From NCBI GenBank assembly GCA_040904925.1, contig JBBDSP010000030.1, positions 5,038 to 69,037 of the forward strand: a DNA stretch of 64,000 nt, in the 5' to 3' direction. Of this stretch, positions 16,177 through 26,254 are shown one piece after another. Under the pieces are notes generated by a model that saw only the letters and a list, made by a program, of their open reading frames with translations, was not told the origin of the DNA and made no database searches. Positions within the stretch are counted from its first letter, which is position 1. The number at the start of each line of letters is the position of its first letter. A program made the translations under genes and the position numbers. Source of the stretch: Gracilimonas sp040904925 (GTDB lineage: Bacteria; Bacteroidota; Rhodothermia; Balneolales; Balneolaceae).

Positions 16177-17941
16177 ATTGCGGATACCGAATACTCTCCA
16201 CCATTTCCTGAACATCTTCAGGAGGTTCGGGGAAGATCATTCCCACCGCGAAAGAAACCAATAGATTCAAGATCATTCCCAAGGTACCTATTCCCTCCGG
16301 TGAAATTCCAAACCACCAGAATTCAGGAGTGTTAAATTCAGGAAAGGCGATCTTGAAAAAGATCACATAACCGAGTGTGAATAGTAATCCAGCGATCATT
16401 CCGGCAATAGCTCCCTGACGATTCATTTTTTTGTAAAAGATCCCAAGTATGATGGCTGGGAAAAACGAAGCTGCTGCAAGTCCAAAGGCAATAGCCACCA
16501 CTTCAGCCACAAAACCCGGGGGATTAATCCCAAAATATCCGGCAACGACAACCGCTCCTCCGGCTGCAATTCTGGCCCACATCAACTCAGCTTTATCCGA
16601 AATATCCGTTTTGATCTGCTTTTTGATAAGATCATGAGAAACAGCAGTTGATATCACTAGCAGCAATCCCGCAGCTGTTGATAACGCTGCGGCCAATCCT
16701 CCTGCAGCTACTAGTCCTGCAACCCAGGCCGGCAGATTGGCGATCTCGGGATTTGCAAGCACCATGATGTCCCGGTCAACATATAGCTCATTAGAGCCTT
16801 CAGCGGGAGGATTATTTACCTTCACTTCTCCGAAATCACCCCGAACTATTTCACCGGCAGTGTTTCTTTGAATATCAGGAAGTCCTTCTATCGCTGAGCC
16901 TGGAGCATAAGTAATGATCCCGTCCTCGTTTTTATCGTACCATGTAAGTAAGGCTGTTTCTTCCCAGGTACCAAACCATTCGGGCATCTCTTCATAGGGC
17001 TGCTCACTTACGGTTTCCATCATATTGTACTTCGCAAAAGCTGCAATTGCCGGAGCCGTGGTATATAGAATTGCAATAAAGATTAGAGCGTATCCTACTG
17101 AAACCCGGGCATCTTTTACTTTGGGAACCGTAAAGAAACGAACAATAACATGAGGCAAGCCCGCTGTACCTATCATCAAAGCTGCAGTAATAAAAAAGAC
17201 ATCCTGCATACTTTTTGTACCGCTGGTATACGCAGCAAAACCAAGTTCTGTGTGTAACTCATCTAGTTTTTCTAACAAATATTGTCCTGAACCGTCGGCC
17301 AGTTCAGACCCAAAACCAAGTTGTGGAATTGGGTTTCCAGTCAGCTGAAAAGAGATAAAAAAGGCAGGAACCATGAACGCAAATATCAAGACGCAATATT
17401 GTGCTACCTGTGTGTAGGTGATCCCTTTCATTCCGCCCAAAACCGCATAGAAAAACACGATCGCCATCCCGATCAAAACTCCTATATCAATGTTTACTTC
17501 CAGGAATTTTGAGAAGACCAATCCTACTCCGCGCATCTGTCCTGCTACGTAGGTAAAAGAAACAATCAGGGCACAAATCACAGCTATAGTTCTTGCGAAG
17601 TTGGAGTAATACCGGTCTCCTATAAAGTCAGGAATGGTGAATTTCCCGAATTTCCGGAGGTATGGCGCAAGTAATAAAGCAAGCAGCACATAGCCACCGG
17701 TCCAGCCCATAAGGTAAACAGCACCGTCATATCCCATAAAAGAAATGAGGCCTGCCATGGAAAGAAAAGAGGCGGCTGACATCCAGTCTGCGGCAGTAGC
17801 CATTCCATTTACAACAGGATTTACATGAGCTCCGGCAACATAGAAGTCACTGGTAGAGGCAGCTTTCGCCCAGATCGCAATTCCAATGTAGAGTGCAAAA
17901 GTGACACCAACTAAGATATAGGTCCAAACTTGAACATCCAT
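16175..17941 (-). CDS. Sodium:solute symporter, large subunit (SSS family, ActP-like)
   Basis: 588 residues with about 13 hydrophobic helices. SDFYVAGAHVNPVVNGMA and AADWMSAASFLSMAG at residues 30-65, YLRKFGKFTIPDFIGDRYY and GGMKGITYTQVAQY are classic SSS family signatures. The closest type is the acetate permease-like subset that partners with a DUF4212 small subunit. It probably imports short-chain organic acids with Na+; the substrate is an inference. A long loop at about 300-385 contains an acidic segment, WYDKNEDGII, which resembles an EF-hand-like turn. The gene is 2 bp downstream of its small subunit, so the two form an operon. Confidence 0.9.
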   Translation of the reverse strand: MDVQVWTYILVGVTFALYIGIAIWAKAASTSDFYVAGAHVNPVVNGMATAADWMSAASFLSMAGLISFMGYDGAVYLMGWTGGYVLLALLLAPYLRKFGKFTIPDFIGDRYYSNFARTIAVICALIVSFTYVAGQMRGVGLVFSKFLEVNIDIGVLIGMAIVFFYAVLGGMKGITYTQVAQYCVLIFAFMVPAFFISFQLTGNPIPQLGFGSELADGSGQYLLEKLDELHTELGFAAYTSGTKSMQDVFFITAALMIGTAGLPHVIVRFFTVPKVKDARVSVGYALIFIAILYTTAPAIAAFAKYNMMETVSEQPYEEMPEWFGTWEETALLTWYDKNEDGIITYAPGSAIEGLPDIQRNTAGEIVRGDFGEVKVNNPPAEGSNELYVDRDIMVLANPEIANLPAWVAGLVAAGGLAAALSTAAGLLLVISTAVSHDLIKKQIKTDISDKAELMWARIAAGGAVVVAGYFGINPPGFVAEVVAIAFGLAAASFFPAIILGIFYKKMNRQGAIAGMIAGLLFTLGYVIFFKIAFPEFNTPEFWWFGISPEGIGTLGMILNLLVSFAVGMIFPEPPEDVQEMVESIRYPQ

Positions 17942-17943
17942 GA

Positions 17944-18201
17944 TCAGTCCTCCTGCACGTTAAATTCCTGATCCAGTTTGTTCATCAGGTATACATACAC
18001 AAAGATGAGAACGACAAAAGTATAAATGGAACCTTGCTGGGCAAACCAAAACCCCAACTTAAATCCCCCTATTTGAATTTCATCAAGTACAGGGGCCAGA
18101 AGGATTCCGAATCCATATGAAACCGTGAACCAGATACTGAGCAAGATCCCCAGATATTTCAGGTTCTTTTTCCAGTAGCCTTTTAAATCCCGTTCCGACA
18201 T
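17944..18201 (-). CDS. DUF4212 small subunit of the sodium:solute symporter
   Basis: 85 residues from the ATG at 18201. A TTG at 18210 is also in frame but the ATG has a GGAGGT Shine-Dalgarno 8 nt upstream, which decides the start. Two membrane helices are visible (about residues 15-35 and 50-70), with the conserved GFKLGFWFAQQGSIYTFVVL segment of the family. These proteins are always found beside an ActP-like symporter and are thought to be a subunit. Good Shine-Dalgarno sites are rare in this window. Confidence 0.88.
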   Translation of the reverse strand: MSERDLKGYWKKNLKYLGILLSIWFTVSYGFGILLAPVLDEIQIGGFKLGFWFAQQGSIYTFVVLIFVYVYLMNKLDQEFNVQED

Positions 18202-18295
18202 TATTTGCAACCTCCATAGTTTTGTTCCGGCTAAGTATGCGGGATTTGGAGGAAGTAATCAAATACTGATATAGAAATGGAAAGAAAGAGAAAAG

Positions 18296-18336
18296 TCATC
18301 AGTTTCTAATGGATCTTTAATTTATCCAAAACTGAT
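18296..18336 (-). terminator. Possible terminator hairpin after the E1 dehydrogenase gene
   Basis: CATCAGTTT and AAACTGATG form a 9 bp stem with a long loop that has its own short GGA/TCC stem. On the minus strand it is followed by a T/C-rich tract. The loop is long and the U-tract imperfect, so this is uncertain. Confidence 0.35.
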
Positions 18337-18351
18337 GGCTGATAACTTTTT

Positions 18352-20772
18352 TCAATATATAGCAGGATATTTTTCAGGATCTGCTTCGCGCATTAAATCA
18401 TAGATCGTTTCAAAGATATCCTCAGCATTTGGCTTGCTGAAGTAATCTCCATCGGAAGCATAAGCCGGGCGATGAGGCTGAGCCGTTAAACATTTGGGCT
18501 CAGAATCGAGATTGAAGTAACCACTTTGTTGTTCCAATACATTCTGCATAATGTAAGCAGACGCTCCACCCGGTACATCTTCATCTACAACCAAAAGTCG
18601 GTTGGTCTTATTCAGCGAATCACCAATCACATGATCCAGGTCAAATGGCAATAAGGTCCGCACATCGATCAATTCCACCGAGATGCCGGCTTCTTCAAGC
18701 TGTGGAACCAGACTTTCTACAATATTGAATGTCGATCCGTATGACACCACGGTTATATCAGTTCCTTCATTTACTACTTCAGGTTTTCCAAGCGGCGTTG
18801 TGAATTCCCCAATATTTGACGGAAGGTTTTCTTTGAGTCTGTATCCATTTAAGGGCTCCACGACTATTGCGGGATCATCTCCCTGAAGCAGGGTATTATA
18901 AAAACCGGCCGCTTCCGTTAAATTTCTCGGCACACATAAATGAACTCCGCGAGCTCCATTGATTATCATGCCCATGGGAGACCCTGAGTGCCAGATTCCT
19001 TCCAGACGATGGCCACGGGTTCTTATAATAAGAGGAGCTGCCTGTCCGCCTTTGGTTCGGTATCGTAAGGTAGCTAGGTCATCAGAAATTCCCTGGAAGC
19101 AATACAGCAGATAATCCAGATACTGGATCTCAGCAATGGGACGAAGCCCACGAATAGACATCCCTATCCCCTGCCCTAAAATAGTGGCTTCACGAATACC
19201 GGCATCACTCACGCGGATTTCGCCGTATTTATCCTGCATGCCTTCAAGGCCTTTATTAACGTCACCCAATTTCCCGGAATCCTCCCCAAAAACGAGCGTA
19301 TTCGGATACTTTTCAAAGATCTTATCGAAGTTTTCACGGATAACTAAACGACCATCAACCCGCTTCGGCTTCTCATCATATTCCGCCTTTATTTCCTCAA
19401 CATTGAGCGGAGATCTTGAAGTTTCGCTGTACAAGTGAGAATTGTATCGATCTTTATTCTCTTCACGGGATTGCTCAACCCAATCAGCTAATTCTTGCCG
19501 GGCAGATCCATTTTTTCCGGCTGTGGCAGCCAGTGATTTCCGTGCGGCAGACACAATATCCTTGCGGATAGCATTCGGATAATTCTTCAGATTCTTAACA
19601 AATTCACCCAGTTTATCAACACCGGTTTCATCTTTTAATTTGTTAATCAGATCGATCACAGTTGATTTCTCTTCCTTGATCGGCTCCATAAATGCTTTCC
19701 AGGCTACCGTTTTGGCTTCGTTCACCTCATCCTGTGCTTCCTGCTCAAGCTCATCCAGTTTCTTTTTAGTGGCGATCTTGTTGTCTAAAATATAGTTTCT
19801 CAAACGTTCGAGGCAGCAATATTCCTCTTCCCACTTCAGGCGTTCCTCAGATTTGTAACGCTCATGCGATCCAGAAGTTGAATGGCCCTGCGGCTGTGTA
19901 ACTTCCTGAACGTGAACCAAAACCGGCACATGTTCTTCGCGAGCAATATTTGCGGCCTTTTCATAGGTTTCGATCAGAGCTTCATAGTCCCAGGCTTTTA
20001 CTGTGAGGATCTCATATCCATCCTTCTCATCAGTACGTTGGAAACCACTTAGAATTTCAGATATATTTTCTTTCGTAGTTTGATATTTCTTAGCAACTGA
20101 GATCCCAAAACCATCATCCCAAACAGACACAACCATTGGAATTTGAAGCACCCCCCCGGCATTTATGGTTTCCCAGAAAACGCCTTCCGAAGTACTTGCA
20201 TCACCAATAGTTCCGAAAGCAATTTCATTACCTTTGTTCGAGAATTTATTCCATTCTTTGCCTTTCAGCGCTTTTTCATTTCGATACACTTTGGAAGCCT
20301 GTGCAAGTCCAAGTAAGCGGGCCATCTGTCCGGCTGTGGGCGAAATATCGGCTGATGTATTTTTTGATTTGGTTTGATCAACCCAACTTCCATCCTCATC
20401 TATCAATCGGGTGGCAAAATGTGAGTTCATTTGTCTGCCGGCTGAGCTTGGATCGGCTTCTACATCAGCATGGGCATATAACTGGGCAAATAGCTGCTGT
20501 GGAGTCACATGATCTATTGCCAGCATAATGGTTTGATCGCGATAGTAACCGGACCTGAAGTCACCGTCTTTAAATTGCTTTGAAAGAGCAATCTGGGGAA
20601 TCTCTTTTCCATCCCCAAAAATTCCAAACTTGGCTTTTCCCGTAAGAACCTCTTTTCGACCGATCAACGACATATGCCGACTTATCCATCCCAATTTGAA
20701 ATCTGCTAGGATCTCTTTCTTCTGAGCAGCGGTAAACTTTTTCTTTGTCGTCTTTTCTTTTGCTTGAGCCAT
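18352..20772 (-). CDS. 2-oxoacid dehydrogenase E1, fused alpha and beta subunits
   Basis: 806 residues joining an E1 alpha (about 1-420) to an E1 beta (about 470-800). The alpha part has SGYYRDQTIMLA and the thiamine diphosphate motif GDASTSEGVFWETINAGG. The beta part begins with ENFDKIFEKYPNTLVFGEDSG and has ATILGQGIGMSIRGLRPIAE, then RTRGHRLEGIWHSGSP and VVDEDVPGGASAYI. The linker (about 300-460) is helical and charged. Bacteroidota carry this fusion as the branched-chain or general 2-oxoacid dehydrogenase E1, with E2 and E3 elsewhere. The substrate (pyruvate or 2-oxoisovalerate) cannot be settled by reading alone. No E2 or E3 gene is in the window. Confidence 0.88.
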   Translation of the reverse strand: MAQAKEKTTKKKFTAAQKKEILADFKLGWISRHMSLIGRKEVLTGKAKFGIFGDGKEIPQIALSKQFKDGDFRSGYYRDQTIMLAIDHVTPQQLFAQLYAHADVEADPSSAGRQMNSHFATRLIDEDGSWVDQTKSKNTSADISPTAGQMARLLGLAQASKVYRNEKALKGKEWNKFSNKGNEIAFGTIGDASTSEGVFWETINAGGVLQIPMVVSVWDDGFGISVAKKYQTTKENISEILSGFQRTDEKDGYEILTVKAWDYEALIETYEKAANIAREEHVPVLVHVQEVTQPQGHSTSGSHERYKSEERLKWEEEYCCLERLRNYILDNKIATKKKLDELEQEAQDEVNEAKTVAWKAFMEPIKEEKSTVIDLINKLKDETGVDKLGEFVKNLKNYPNAIRKDIVSAARKSLAATAGKNGSARQELADWVEQSREENKDRYNSHLYSETSRSPLNVEEIKAEYDEKPKRVDGRLVIRENFDKIFEKYPNTLVFGEDSGKLGDVNKGLEGMQDKYGEIRVSDAGIREATILGQGIGMSIRGLRPIAEIQYLDYLLYCFQGISDDLATLRYRTKGGQAAPLIIRTRGHRLEGIWHSGSPMGMIINGARGVHLCVPRNLTEAAGFYNTLLQGDDPAIVVEPLNGYRLKENLPSNIGEFTTPLGKPEVVNEGTDITVVSYGSTFNIVESLVPQLEEAGISVELIDVRTLLPFDLDHVIGDSLNKTNRLLVVDEDVPGGASAYIMQNVLEQQSGYFNLDSEPKCLTAQPHRPAYASDGDYFSKPNAEDIFETIYDLMREADPEKYPAIY

Positions 20773-20922
20773 TATAAAATTTTTATTCTGAATTATGTAG
20801 GAAAGCGCCCTTCCAAACGGGGCGACAGTATACGGAAAAGCGCTTTTTTATGAAACAGTCTCCACTACCTCTGTCGTTCTTTTTCCGTTAAATAGCAGTT
20901 ACTTCTGAGCTATCAAAAGCCG

Positions 20923-22314
20923 TTACTCGGTAAATCCGCCTTTGGTCATTTTGATCGGGTCGAGGGCATTATCAAGTTCCTCGTCCGAGAGGTCGGTCAT
21001 CTCTTTAGCCACTTCTTTTAAAGGACGGCCCTCAGCAAATGCTTTCTTCGCTATCTTCGCAGCCAAGTCGTAACCAATAATAGGGTTCAATGCGGTAACC
21101 AGGATTGGATTCCTGCCAACCATATCAGCGATCTCTTCTTTTTTAACTATCAATTTAGAGACGGAGCGGTCTGCAAGGTTGCGAGCCGCATTGGCCAAAA
21201 TTTCTATAGATTCTAGTAAGTTATGAGCCACTACCGGCAACATCACATTCAATTCAAAATTACCTGCCTGACCGCCAATGGTAATCGCAGAATCATTCCC
21301 GATAACCTGCGCACAAACCATGGTCAGAGATTCTTCAATAACGGGATTTACCTTTCCGGGCATGATTGATGATCCGGGCTGAAGAGCAGCCAGTTCTACT
21401 TCTCCAATGCCGCTGTTGGGTCCTGAGTTCATCCAGCGAAGGTCATTTCCGATCTTCATCAACCCTACGGCAATAGTCTTAAGTTGTCCGCTGAGTTCTA
21501 CAGGGGCATCAACAGTTGCCTGGGCTTCAAAGTGATTTTCTGCTTCTGTGAATTTCTCTCCGGTCAGTTCAGAGATCTTTACAGCAAATTTCTTTCCAAA
21601 ATCTTTGTGGGTATTGATACCCGTTCCTACTGCCGTTCCTCCTTGTGGAAGCTCACTAATTCTTTCGAGTGCAGATTCAACCCGTTTGATACCAAGTTCA
21701 ACCTGCCGGGCATAGCCACTGAATTCCTGCTCAATAGTTATCGGCATAGCATCCATAAGGTGTGTTCGGCCTGTTTTTACGACATCGGAATATTCTTTTC
21801 CTTTTTCCAGGAATGTTTTTTGCAGATGTTGAAGCGCCGGAATCAAATTGTGATTAACCGCTTTTACTGCAGCTACCCGAATGGTAGTTGGGATCACATC
21901 ATTTGAACTTTGTCCATAATTGATGTGATCGTTGGGATGAATATTTACATCCAGATCTTTCTTGAGTTCGTTGGCACGGTGAGCGATCACCTCATTTGAA
22001 TTCATATTCGTTGAGGTACCGGAACCAGTTTGAAAAATATCGATCACAAATTCTTTATCATGCAGTCCGTCGATCACTTCCTGAGTAGCTGCTTCTATTG
22101 CTTTTGCCACGTTCTTATCAAGCAATCCCAAGTCTGAATTTACGATAGCAGCTGCTTTCTTTACAAAGCCCAGTGCCTGAATAAATTCCCGGCTGAATTT
22201 GATGCCGCTTACCGGGAAGTTGTCATGTGCACGCTGGGTTTGAGCTCCATATAAAGCATCTTTTGGAACTTTGACTTCACCCATGGAATCTTTTTCGGTA
22301 CGAAATTCGCTCAT
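20923..22314 (-). CDS. fumC: Fumarate hydratase, class II
   Basis: 463 residues of the aspartase/fumarase superfamily. Key motifs are SGTSTNMNSNEVIAHRA, HPNDHINYGQSSNDVIPT, KTGRTHLMDAMPIT, LPQGGTAVGTG and the catalytic loop GSSIMPGKVNPV. The N-terminal FRTEKDSMGEVKVPKDALYGAQTQRA is typical of FumC rather than aspartase. It is iron-free, unlike class I fumarase, and catalyses fumarate hydration in the TCA cycle. It lies 150 bp upstream of the E1 fusion on the same strand; a GCGC hairpin (about 20802-20846) lies in the gap. Confidence 0.96.
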   Translation of the reverse strand: MSEFRTEKDSMGEVKVPKDALYGAQTQRAHDNFPVSGIKFSREFIQALGFVKKAAAIVNSDLGLLDKNVAKAIEAATQEVIDGLHDKEFVIDIFQTGSGTSTNMNSNEVIAHRANELKKDLDVNIHPNDHINYGQSSNDVIPTTIRVAAVKAVNHNLIPALQHLQKTFLEKGKEYSDVVKTGRTHLMDAMPITIEQEFSGYARQVELGIKRVESALERISELPQGGTAVGTGINTHKDFGKKFAVKISELTGEKFTEAENHFEAQATVDAPVELSGQLKTIAVGLMKIGNDLRWMNSGPNSGIGEVELAALQPGSSIMPGKVNPVIEESLTMVCAQVIGNDSAITIGGQAGNFELNVMLPVVAHNLLESIEILANAARNLADRSVSKLIVKKEEIADMVGRNPILVTALNPIIGYDLAAKIAKKAFAEGRPLKEVAKEMTDLSDEELDNALDPIKMTKGGFTE

Positions 22315-22500
22315 TGTTCTTTAGTGATCTTTAGGTTGAAATTTTCTGCTGTCAGATTCAACGACTTAATTCAAGTAAGCCGAAAATAATTTCAATTACA
22401 GCCTTAAAAAGATAAGGAAAAAGTATGTAGATGTTGTGAAATGGTTGTTAAAAAAAAGATAAGAGATCTATAAAAAGGCAGATACTGATAAGCGGTTTAC

Positions 22501-23625
22501 TTAAAGTTCCTTAGAATACATCCGGTAGCTCTTATCATGTTTTGCTCCTATTCTCTCTGCCACACGGATCATTTCGGTATTGGTTTCCAGGATCCAGCTT
22601 AATTCGGAAATTGTTTTATTTTCACCTTCCAACCCATTTCTGATGGATCGCTGATGGAGTAAAGCATCGATCCCTTTACCTCTATATTCAGGTAAAACTC
22701 CCATAAGAGCCGTTCTTAAGCTATTTAATTTTCTTTTTTTCCAAAGCAACTTGATAAAGCCAAATGGAAATAATTTTCCATTCATATCTTTCAGGATCTC
22801 GTTGATATTTGGCAATCCGACCGAAAATGCCACCGGCTCTCCTTTTATCTCTGCGATATGCGCAAAATCAGGATCTATGATCATTTTAAGATCTTTTCCC
22901 AAAGCTTCAAACTCTTCGTCAGAAAGTGGTATGAACCCCCAGTTATTTTTCCAGGCCTGATTGTAGATCTCTTTTATAATTTTGATCTCAGACTTCATAT
23001 TCTTCAAATTCACCGGACGGATCTCCAGATCGCTCAATCTATGTTTTACAATATTCATGGCCCGTTCCATACGTTCAACATTTACCGTTTCGGTATCCAC
23101 CATATAGGCATACATGTCCATTTCTTTGGAGAGGCCGGCATTCTGAATTAACTCATCGTAATAAGGAAAGTTATAGGGCATCAAAATATATGGATCCTTA
23201 TCAAAGCCATCGATCAGCACTCCTATGGTATCCATCATGCCCGGGCTGGCCGGCCCCATCACCTTCTTCATGCCTTTATCTCTCAGCCAGTCAGTTGCCA
23301 CCCGGAATAATAAATTTGCAGTGTGTTGATCATTAATGCATTCAAAAAAGCCAAAATGACCGGTTTTTGAATCATGGAAATTATTGTACCTGTGATCTAT
23401 GATCGCTGCAATTCTTCCTACATCTTTACCGTCTTTTTCCGCTATGAACATAGCTATCTCGGCATTATTGAAGAATGGATTTTTGTCGGTATCGACCAGT
23501 TTTTTCTGATCCATCCTGAGCGGTGGCACCCAGTGTTTTTCATTCTTATAGAACGGATATATGAAATTGGTGAATCGTTTCTTCTCCTCTTTAGTGGAAA
23601 CGAAGGTTACCCCGGAACTATTCAT
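22501..23625 (-). CDS. GNAT-superfamily protein, candidate ceramide synthase (bCerS-like)
   Basis: 374 residues. KDVGRIAAIIDHRYNNFH and GFFECINDQHTANLLF in the N-terminal half, and LMGVLPEYRGKGIDALLHQRS near residue 320, are GNAT acetyl-CoA fold features in a two-domain arrangement. The gene begins 20 bp after the serine palmitoyltransferase gene on the same strand. Bacterial ceramide synthases described in Caulobacter are proteins of this size and are annotated as GNAT acyltransferases next to spt, so N-acylation of the sphingoid base is a fair inference. Alternatively it is an unrelated acyltransferase. I found no direct catalytic residue signature that separates these options. Confidence 0.65.
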   Translation of the reverse strand: MNSSGVTFVSTKEEKKRFTNFIYPFYKNEKHWVPPLRMDQKKLVDTDKNPFFNNAEIAMFIAEKDGKDVGRIAAIIDHRYNNFHDSKTGHFGFFECINDQHTANLLFRVATDWLRDKGMKKVMGPASPGMMDTIGVLIDGFDKDPYILMPYNFPYYDELIQNAGLSKEMDMYAYMVDTETVNVERMERAMNIVKHRLSDLEIRPVNLKNMKSEIKIIKEIYNQAWKNNWGFIPLSDEEFEALGKDLKMIIDPDFAHIAEIKGEPVAFSVGLPNINEILKDMNGKLFPFGFIKLLWKKRKLNSLRTALMGVLPEYRGKGIDALLHQRSIRNGLEGENKTISELSWILETNTEMIRVAERIGAKHDKSYRMYSKEL

Positions 23626-23645
23626 ATAGCCTTATTAAAGTTTTT

Positions 23646-24887
23646 CTATTCTGAGATATTGGAATGACCATTTCTGTCTATCACGCCATGCTTCAGACCA
23701 ACTTTTCGGAAAGCTTCCAATATTTGGTCTAAGTGTTCATCGGTATGACTGGCCATATAACTGGTTCTTAACAACGATTGTCCCAGGGGCACGGCCGGTG
23801 GAACTACCGCATTGGTGTACACACCTGCTTCAAAAAGATCTTTCCAGAACTTAAAACAATCCATCATTTCACCGATCACAACCGGTATAATTGGACTTTG
23901 GCTACTCCATACATTAAAACCTAATCCACGAAGTTCCTTGCGCATGTAATTTGCGATCTCTTCCAATCGGTCCAGTCTCCACGGTTCTTCTTCCAAAATT
24001 TCAAGAGCTTTCAGAACAGTAGCTACATTGGCCGGCGGCATGGATGCACTGAAAATATGCGCCGGTGATTTATGACGAATGTATTCTATTACAGGACGGT
24101 CACCCACCAGAAATCCACCTAAAGAGGCAAATGATTTTGAAAAGGTACCACTGATCAGATCTACATCATCGGTAAGTCCAAATACAGAAGCTGAACCTCG
24201 TCCACCATCACCAATAACACCAACTGCGTGCGCATCATCTAAGTACAGACGGGCATTAAATTCTTTGGCCAGCTTCACCAATTCCGGCACTTTTGCCAGT
24301 GTTCCTGACATTGAAAATACACCATCACTTACTATGATCTTACCTGCATCAGGATCGGCTCGCTCCAGCTGCTTTCGAAGCTGGTCCATATCATTATGGT
24401 GATAACGCATGGTTTTTGCGTTCGAAACAAGAGTTCCAACTACAATACAAGCGTGATTATCTTTGTCGGAAAATATAATATCATTTCTATCCGCAATGGT
24501 CTGTATAGCACCCTCATTGGTTTGATAACCGGTACTGAAAAGCACACAGCTTTCTTTGCCCATGAAGCTTGCGAGCTTTTCTTCAAGTTCAAGGTGACTA
24601 TCTAAGGTTCCATTTAAATAACGAGATCCGGTGCAACCGGTACCATATTTGGTAAGAGCTTCCTGTGCAGCTTTTATAGTTCGCTGATCATTTGTTAGGC
24701 CCAGGTAATTATTGGAACCGGCCATGATCACTTTTCTGCCTTCAATTTCTACGATAGTCCCGTCAGTAGCTTCAAGTGGCTTAAAGTAGGGGTAAAGTCC
24801 CATTGCTTTCACTTCATCCGCTTTTGTAAAATTAAAAGCTTTGGAAAAAATGTCTGTATTTGTGGCGCTGGATTTTTGATCGGCCAT
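23646..24887 (-). CDS. spt: Serine palmitoyltransferase-type alpha-oxoamine synthase
   Basis: 413 residues from the ATG at 24887; the frame extends to a TTG at 24905. The PLP lysine is in SGTFSKSFASLGGF, with VSDGVFSMSGTLA, YLDDAHAVGVIG and a glycine-rich TGCTGSRYLNGTLDSH loop, all of the AOS family (KBL, ALAS, BioF, SPT). The N-terminus, with KAMGLYPYFKPLEA, matches bacterial SPT better than KBL or BioF. SPT condenses serine with palmitoyl-CoA to 3-ketosphinganine, the first sphingolipid step. The neighbours (GNAT protein, two GT4 enzymes, SDR) support a sphingolipid role rather than glycine or biotin metabolism. The GNAT gene follows after 20 bp. Confidence 0.82.
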   Translation of the reverse strand: MADQKSSATNTDIFSKAFNFTKADEVKAMGLYPYFKPLEATDGTIVEIEGRKVIMAGSNNYLGLTNDQRTIKAAQEALTKYGTGCTGSRYLNGTLDSHLELEEKLASFMGKESCVLFSTGYQTNEGAIQTIADRNDIIFSDKDNHACIVVGTLVSNAKTMRYHHNDMDQLRKQLERADPDAGKIIVSDGVFSMSGTLAKVPELVKLAKEFNARLYLDDAHAVGVIGDGGRGSASVFGLTDDVDLISGTFSKSFASLGGFLVGDRPVIEYIRHKSPAHIFSASMPPANVATVLKALEILEEEPWRLDRLEEIANYMRKELRGLGFNVWSSQSPIIPVVIGEMMDCFKFWKDLFEAGVYTNAVVPPAVPLGQSLLRTSYMASHTDEHLDQILEAFRKVGLKHGVIDRNGHSNISE

Positions 24888-25062
24888 TTGGTAATTCCTT
24901 AACAAAGATTCTAAGTAAACATCAAAATATAGCCGGTATTAATCTCAATAAAACTTTAGAAAAGATAGCGTTAACCACCGGCTGCTGATATAGGTTAAAT
25001 TTTATCGTTTCAAAGATAATAAATTTATTGGTCTGCTACTGAATAACATCTCAATTTTCTTG

Positions 25063-26238
25063 TTATTGAGAACTTAGCTTATTATCTAATAATTCCTGAT
25101 ATGTTTCAAACAAAAGTTCAAAGTGGCCTCTCATTTTTACAATATCATTTTTGGCTGCCGATTTTGTTGCCTCAACTAACTCATCTCGGTCTCTTTCAAC
25201 CAACTTGAGTAGGTTTTTTGTGAATGAAGCTGCATCTCCGGTTTCATAGGTTTCGCCGATCTCAAGATTCGCGATATCTGCTGCTCCCCCACGATCCGGA
25301 ACTAACACAGGCAAACCACTGCAAACTGCCTCTGCTACTACAATACCATAGGTTTCTGCAGCCGAACCGTGTACAAAATAATCTGAGGAAGCCAAAATAT
25401 CGGCCAGCTGATCCCTATTATCCGTAAACCCCATCACCTTAACGTGATCTGATTTTCCGGCTTTGTAATTTACATAGGAACTAATTGGGCCGTCTCCGAA
25501 GATCATAAGTGCCATGGGAGTTTTTTCTGAGGCTGCTCTGAATCCGTCAATAATTGTACCCAACCTTTTTTCCGGGTGATGCCTGCTGATGGCGATCATG
25601 AGCTTTGCGGACTCCGATAGACCAAAATCAGCCAATAATTTTGCCCTCAGTTTCTCATTCCTGCGTTCAGGCGAGAAGAAATCTTTATCAATACCAAACG
25701 GTACGGCCACGGGGTTATGCACACCATACCCTCCAATACGATCGGCAAGCCAGCTGCCACTTACAACAGTAGCATCAAACCGATTACTTAGTTTTTTAAG
25801 GTAATTCCAGTAGAAGCCGAAGAATTTATCCACCCTGTCGAAACCAAGTGTATTTCCCAGAAATGTATGTGGATAAGCTGCAACCGGATCCTGATGGAAT
25901 ATAAATGTTTTAACAGCATCCCCTTTCCAGCGCCCCGCAAACCACCCGCCTGTCCACGGAGAAGAACCTTCCACAATATCGGGGTTTTCGCGATCCAGAA
26001 TTTCATGCACTGCCTTTTCTCGCCATAAAATATAGTAGCGCCAGTCAACAGGAAGTCTTGGCCCCTTTACCCAGATCACCCGGCCGCCATATCTTTCTTC
26101 TTCTCCCCAGTCTTTGCCCGGAGCTACGATCACCACTTCATGTCCCATCTCTGAACCAAATTTCAGCTTTTGGTTGATGTAGGTTTTCACCCCACCGCCC
26201 TGATCTGTATAAAATTCAGCTACGTCAACTATCTTCAT
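25063..26238 (-). CDS. Glycosyltransferase family 4
   Basis: 391 residues with the GT-B fold. The N-terminal domain has FYTDQGGGVKTYINQKLKF, a donor/acceptor loop typical of GT4, and the C-terminal domain has SRHHPEKRLGTIIDGF, IFGDGP, and ETYGIVVAEAVCSGLPVL, the E-x7-E motif for the nucleotide sugar. The protein lies 157 bp upstream of spt and 17 bp downstream of another GT4, both on the same strand. A role in glycosylating a lipid, perhaps ceramide or diacylglycerol, is an inference. No signal peptide or membrane helix is visible, consistent with a cytosolic or peripheral enzyme. Confidence 0.85.
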   Translation of the reverse strand: MKIVDVAEFYTDQGGGVKTYINQKLKFGSEMGHEVVIVAPGKDWGEEERYGGRVIWVKGPRLPVDWRYYILWREKAVHEILDRENPDIVEGSSPWTGGWFAGRWKGDAVKTFIFHQDPVAAYPHTFLGNTLGFDRVDKFFGFYWNYLKKLSNRFDATVVSGSWLADRIGGYGVHNPVAVPFGIDKDFFSPERRNEKLRAKLLADFGLSESAKLMIAISRHHPEKRLGTIIDGFRAASEKTPMALMIFGDGPISSYVNYKAGKSDHVKVMGFTDNRDQLADILASSDYFVHGSAAETYGIVVAEAVCSGLPVLVPDRGGAADIANLEIGETYETGDAASFTKNLLKLVERDRDELVEATKSAAKNDIVKMRGHFELLFETYQELLDNKLSSQ

Positions 26239-26254
26239 GTAAAATTTCTATCGA

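Noticed and set aside
20802..20846. GCGC stem-loop between the E1 fusion and fumC as a terminator
   Set aside because: Stem AAAGCGC/GCGCTTT is present but the T-run is on the plus strand where no transcript is expected; on the minus strand the tail is not T-rich.
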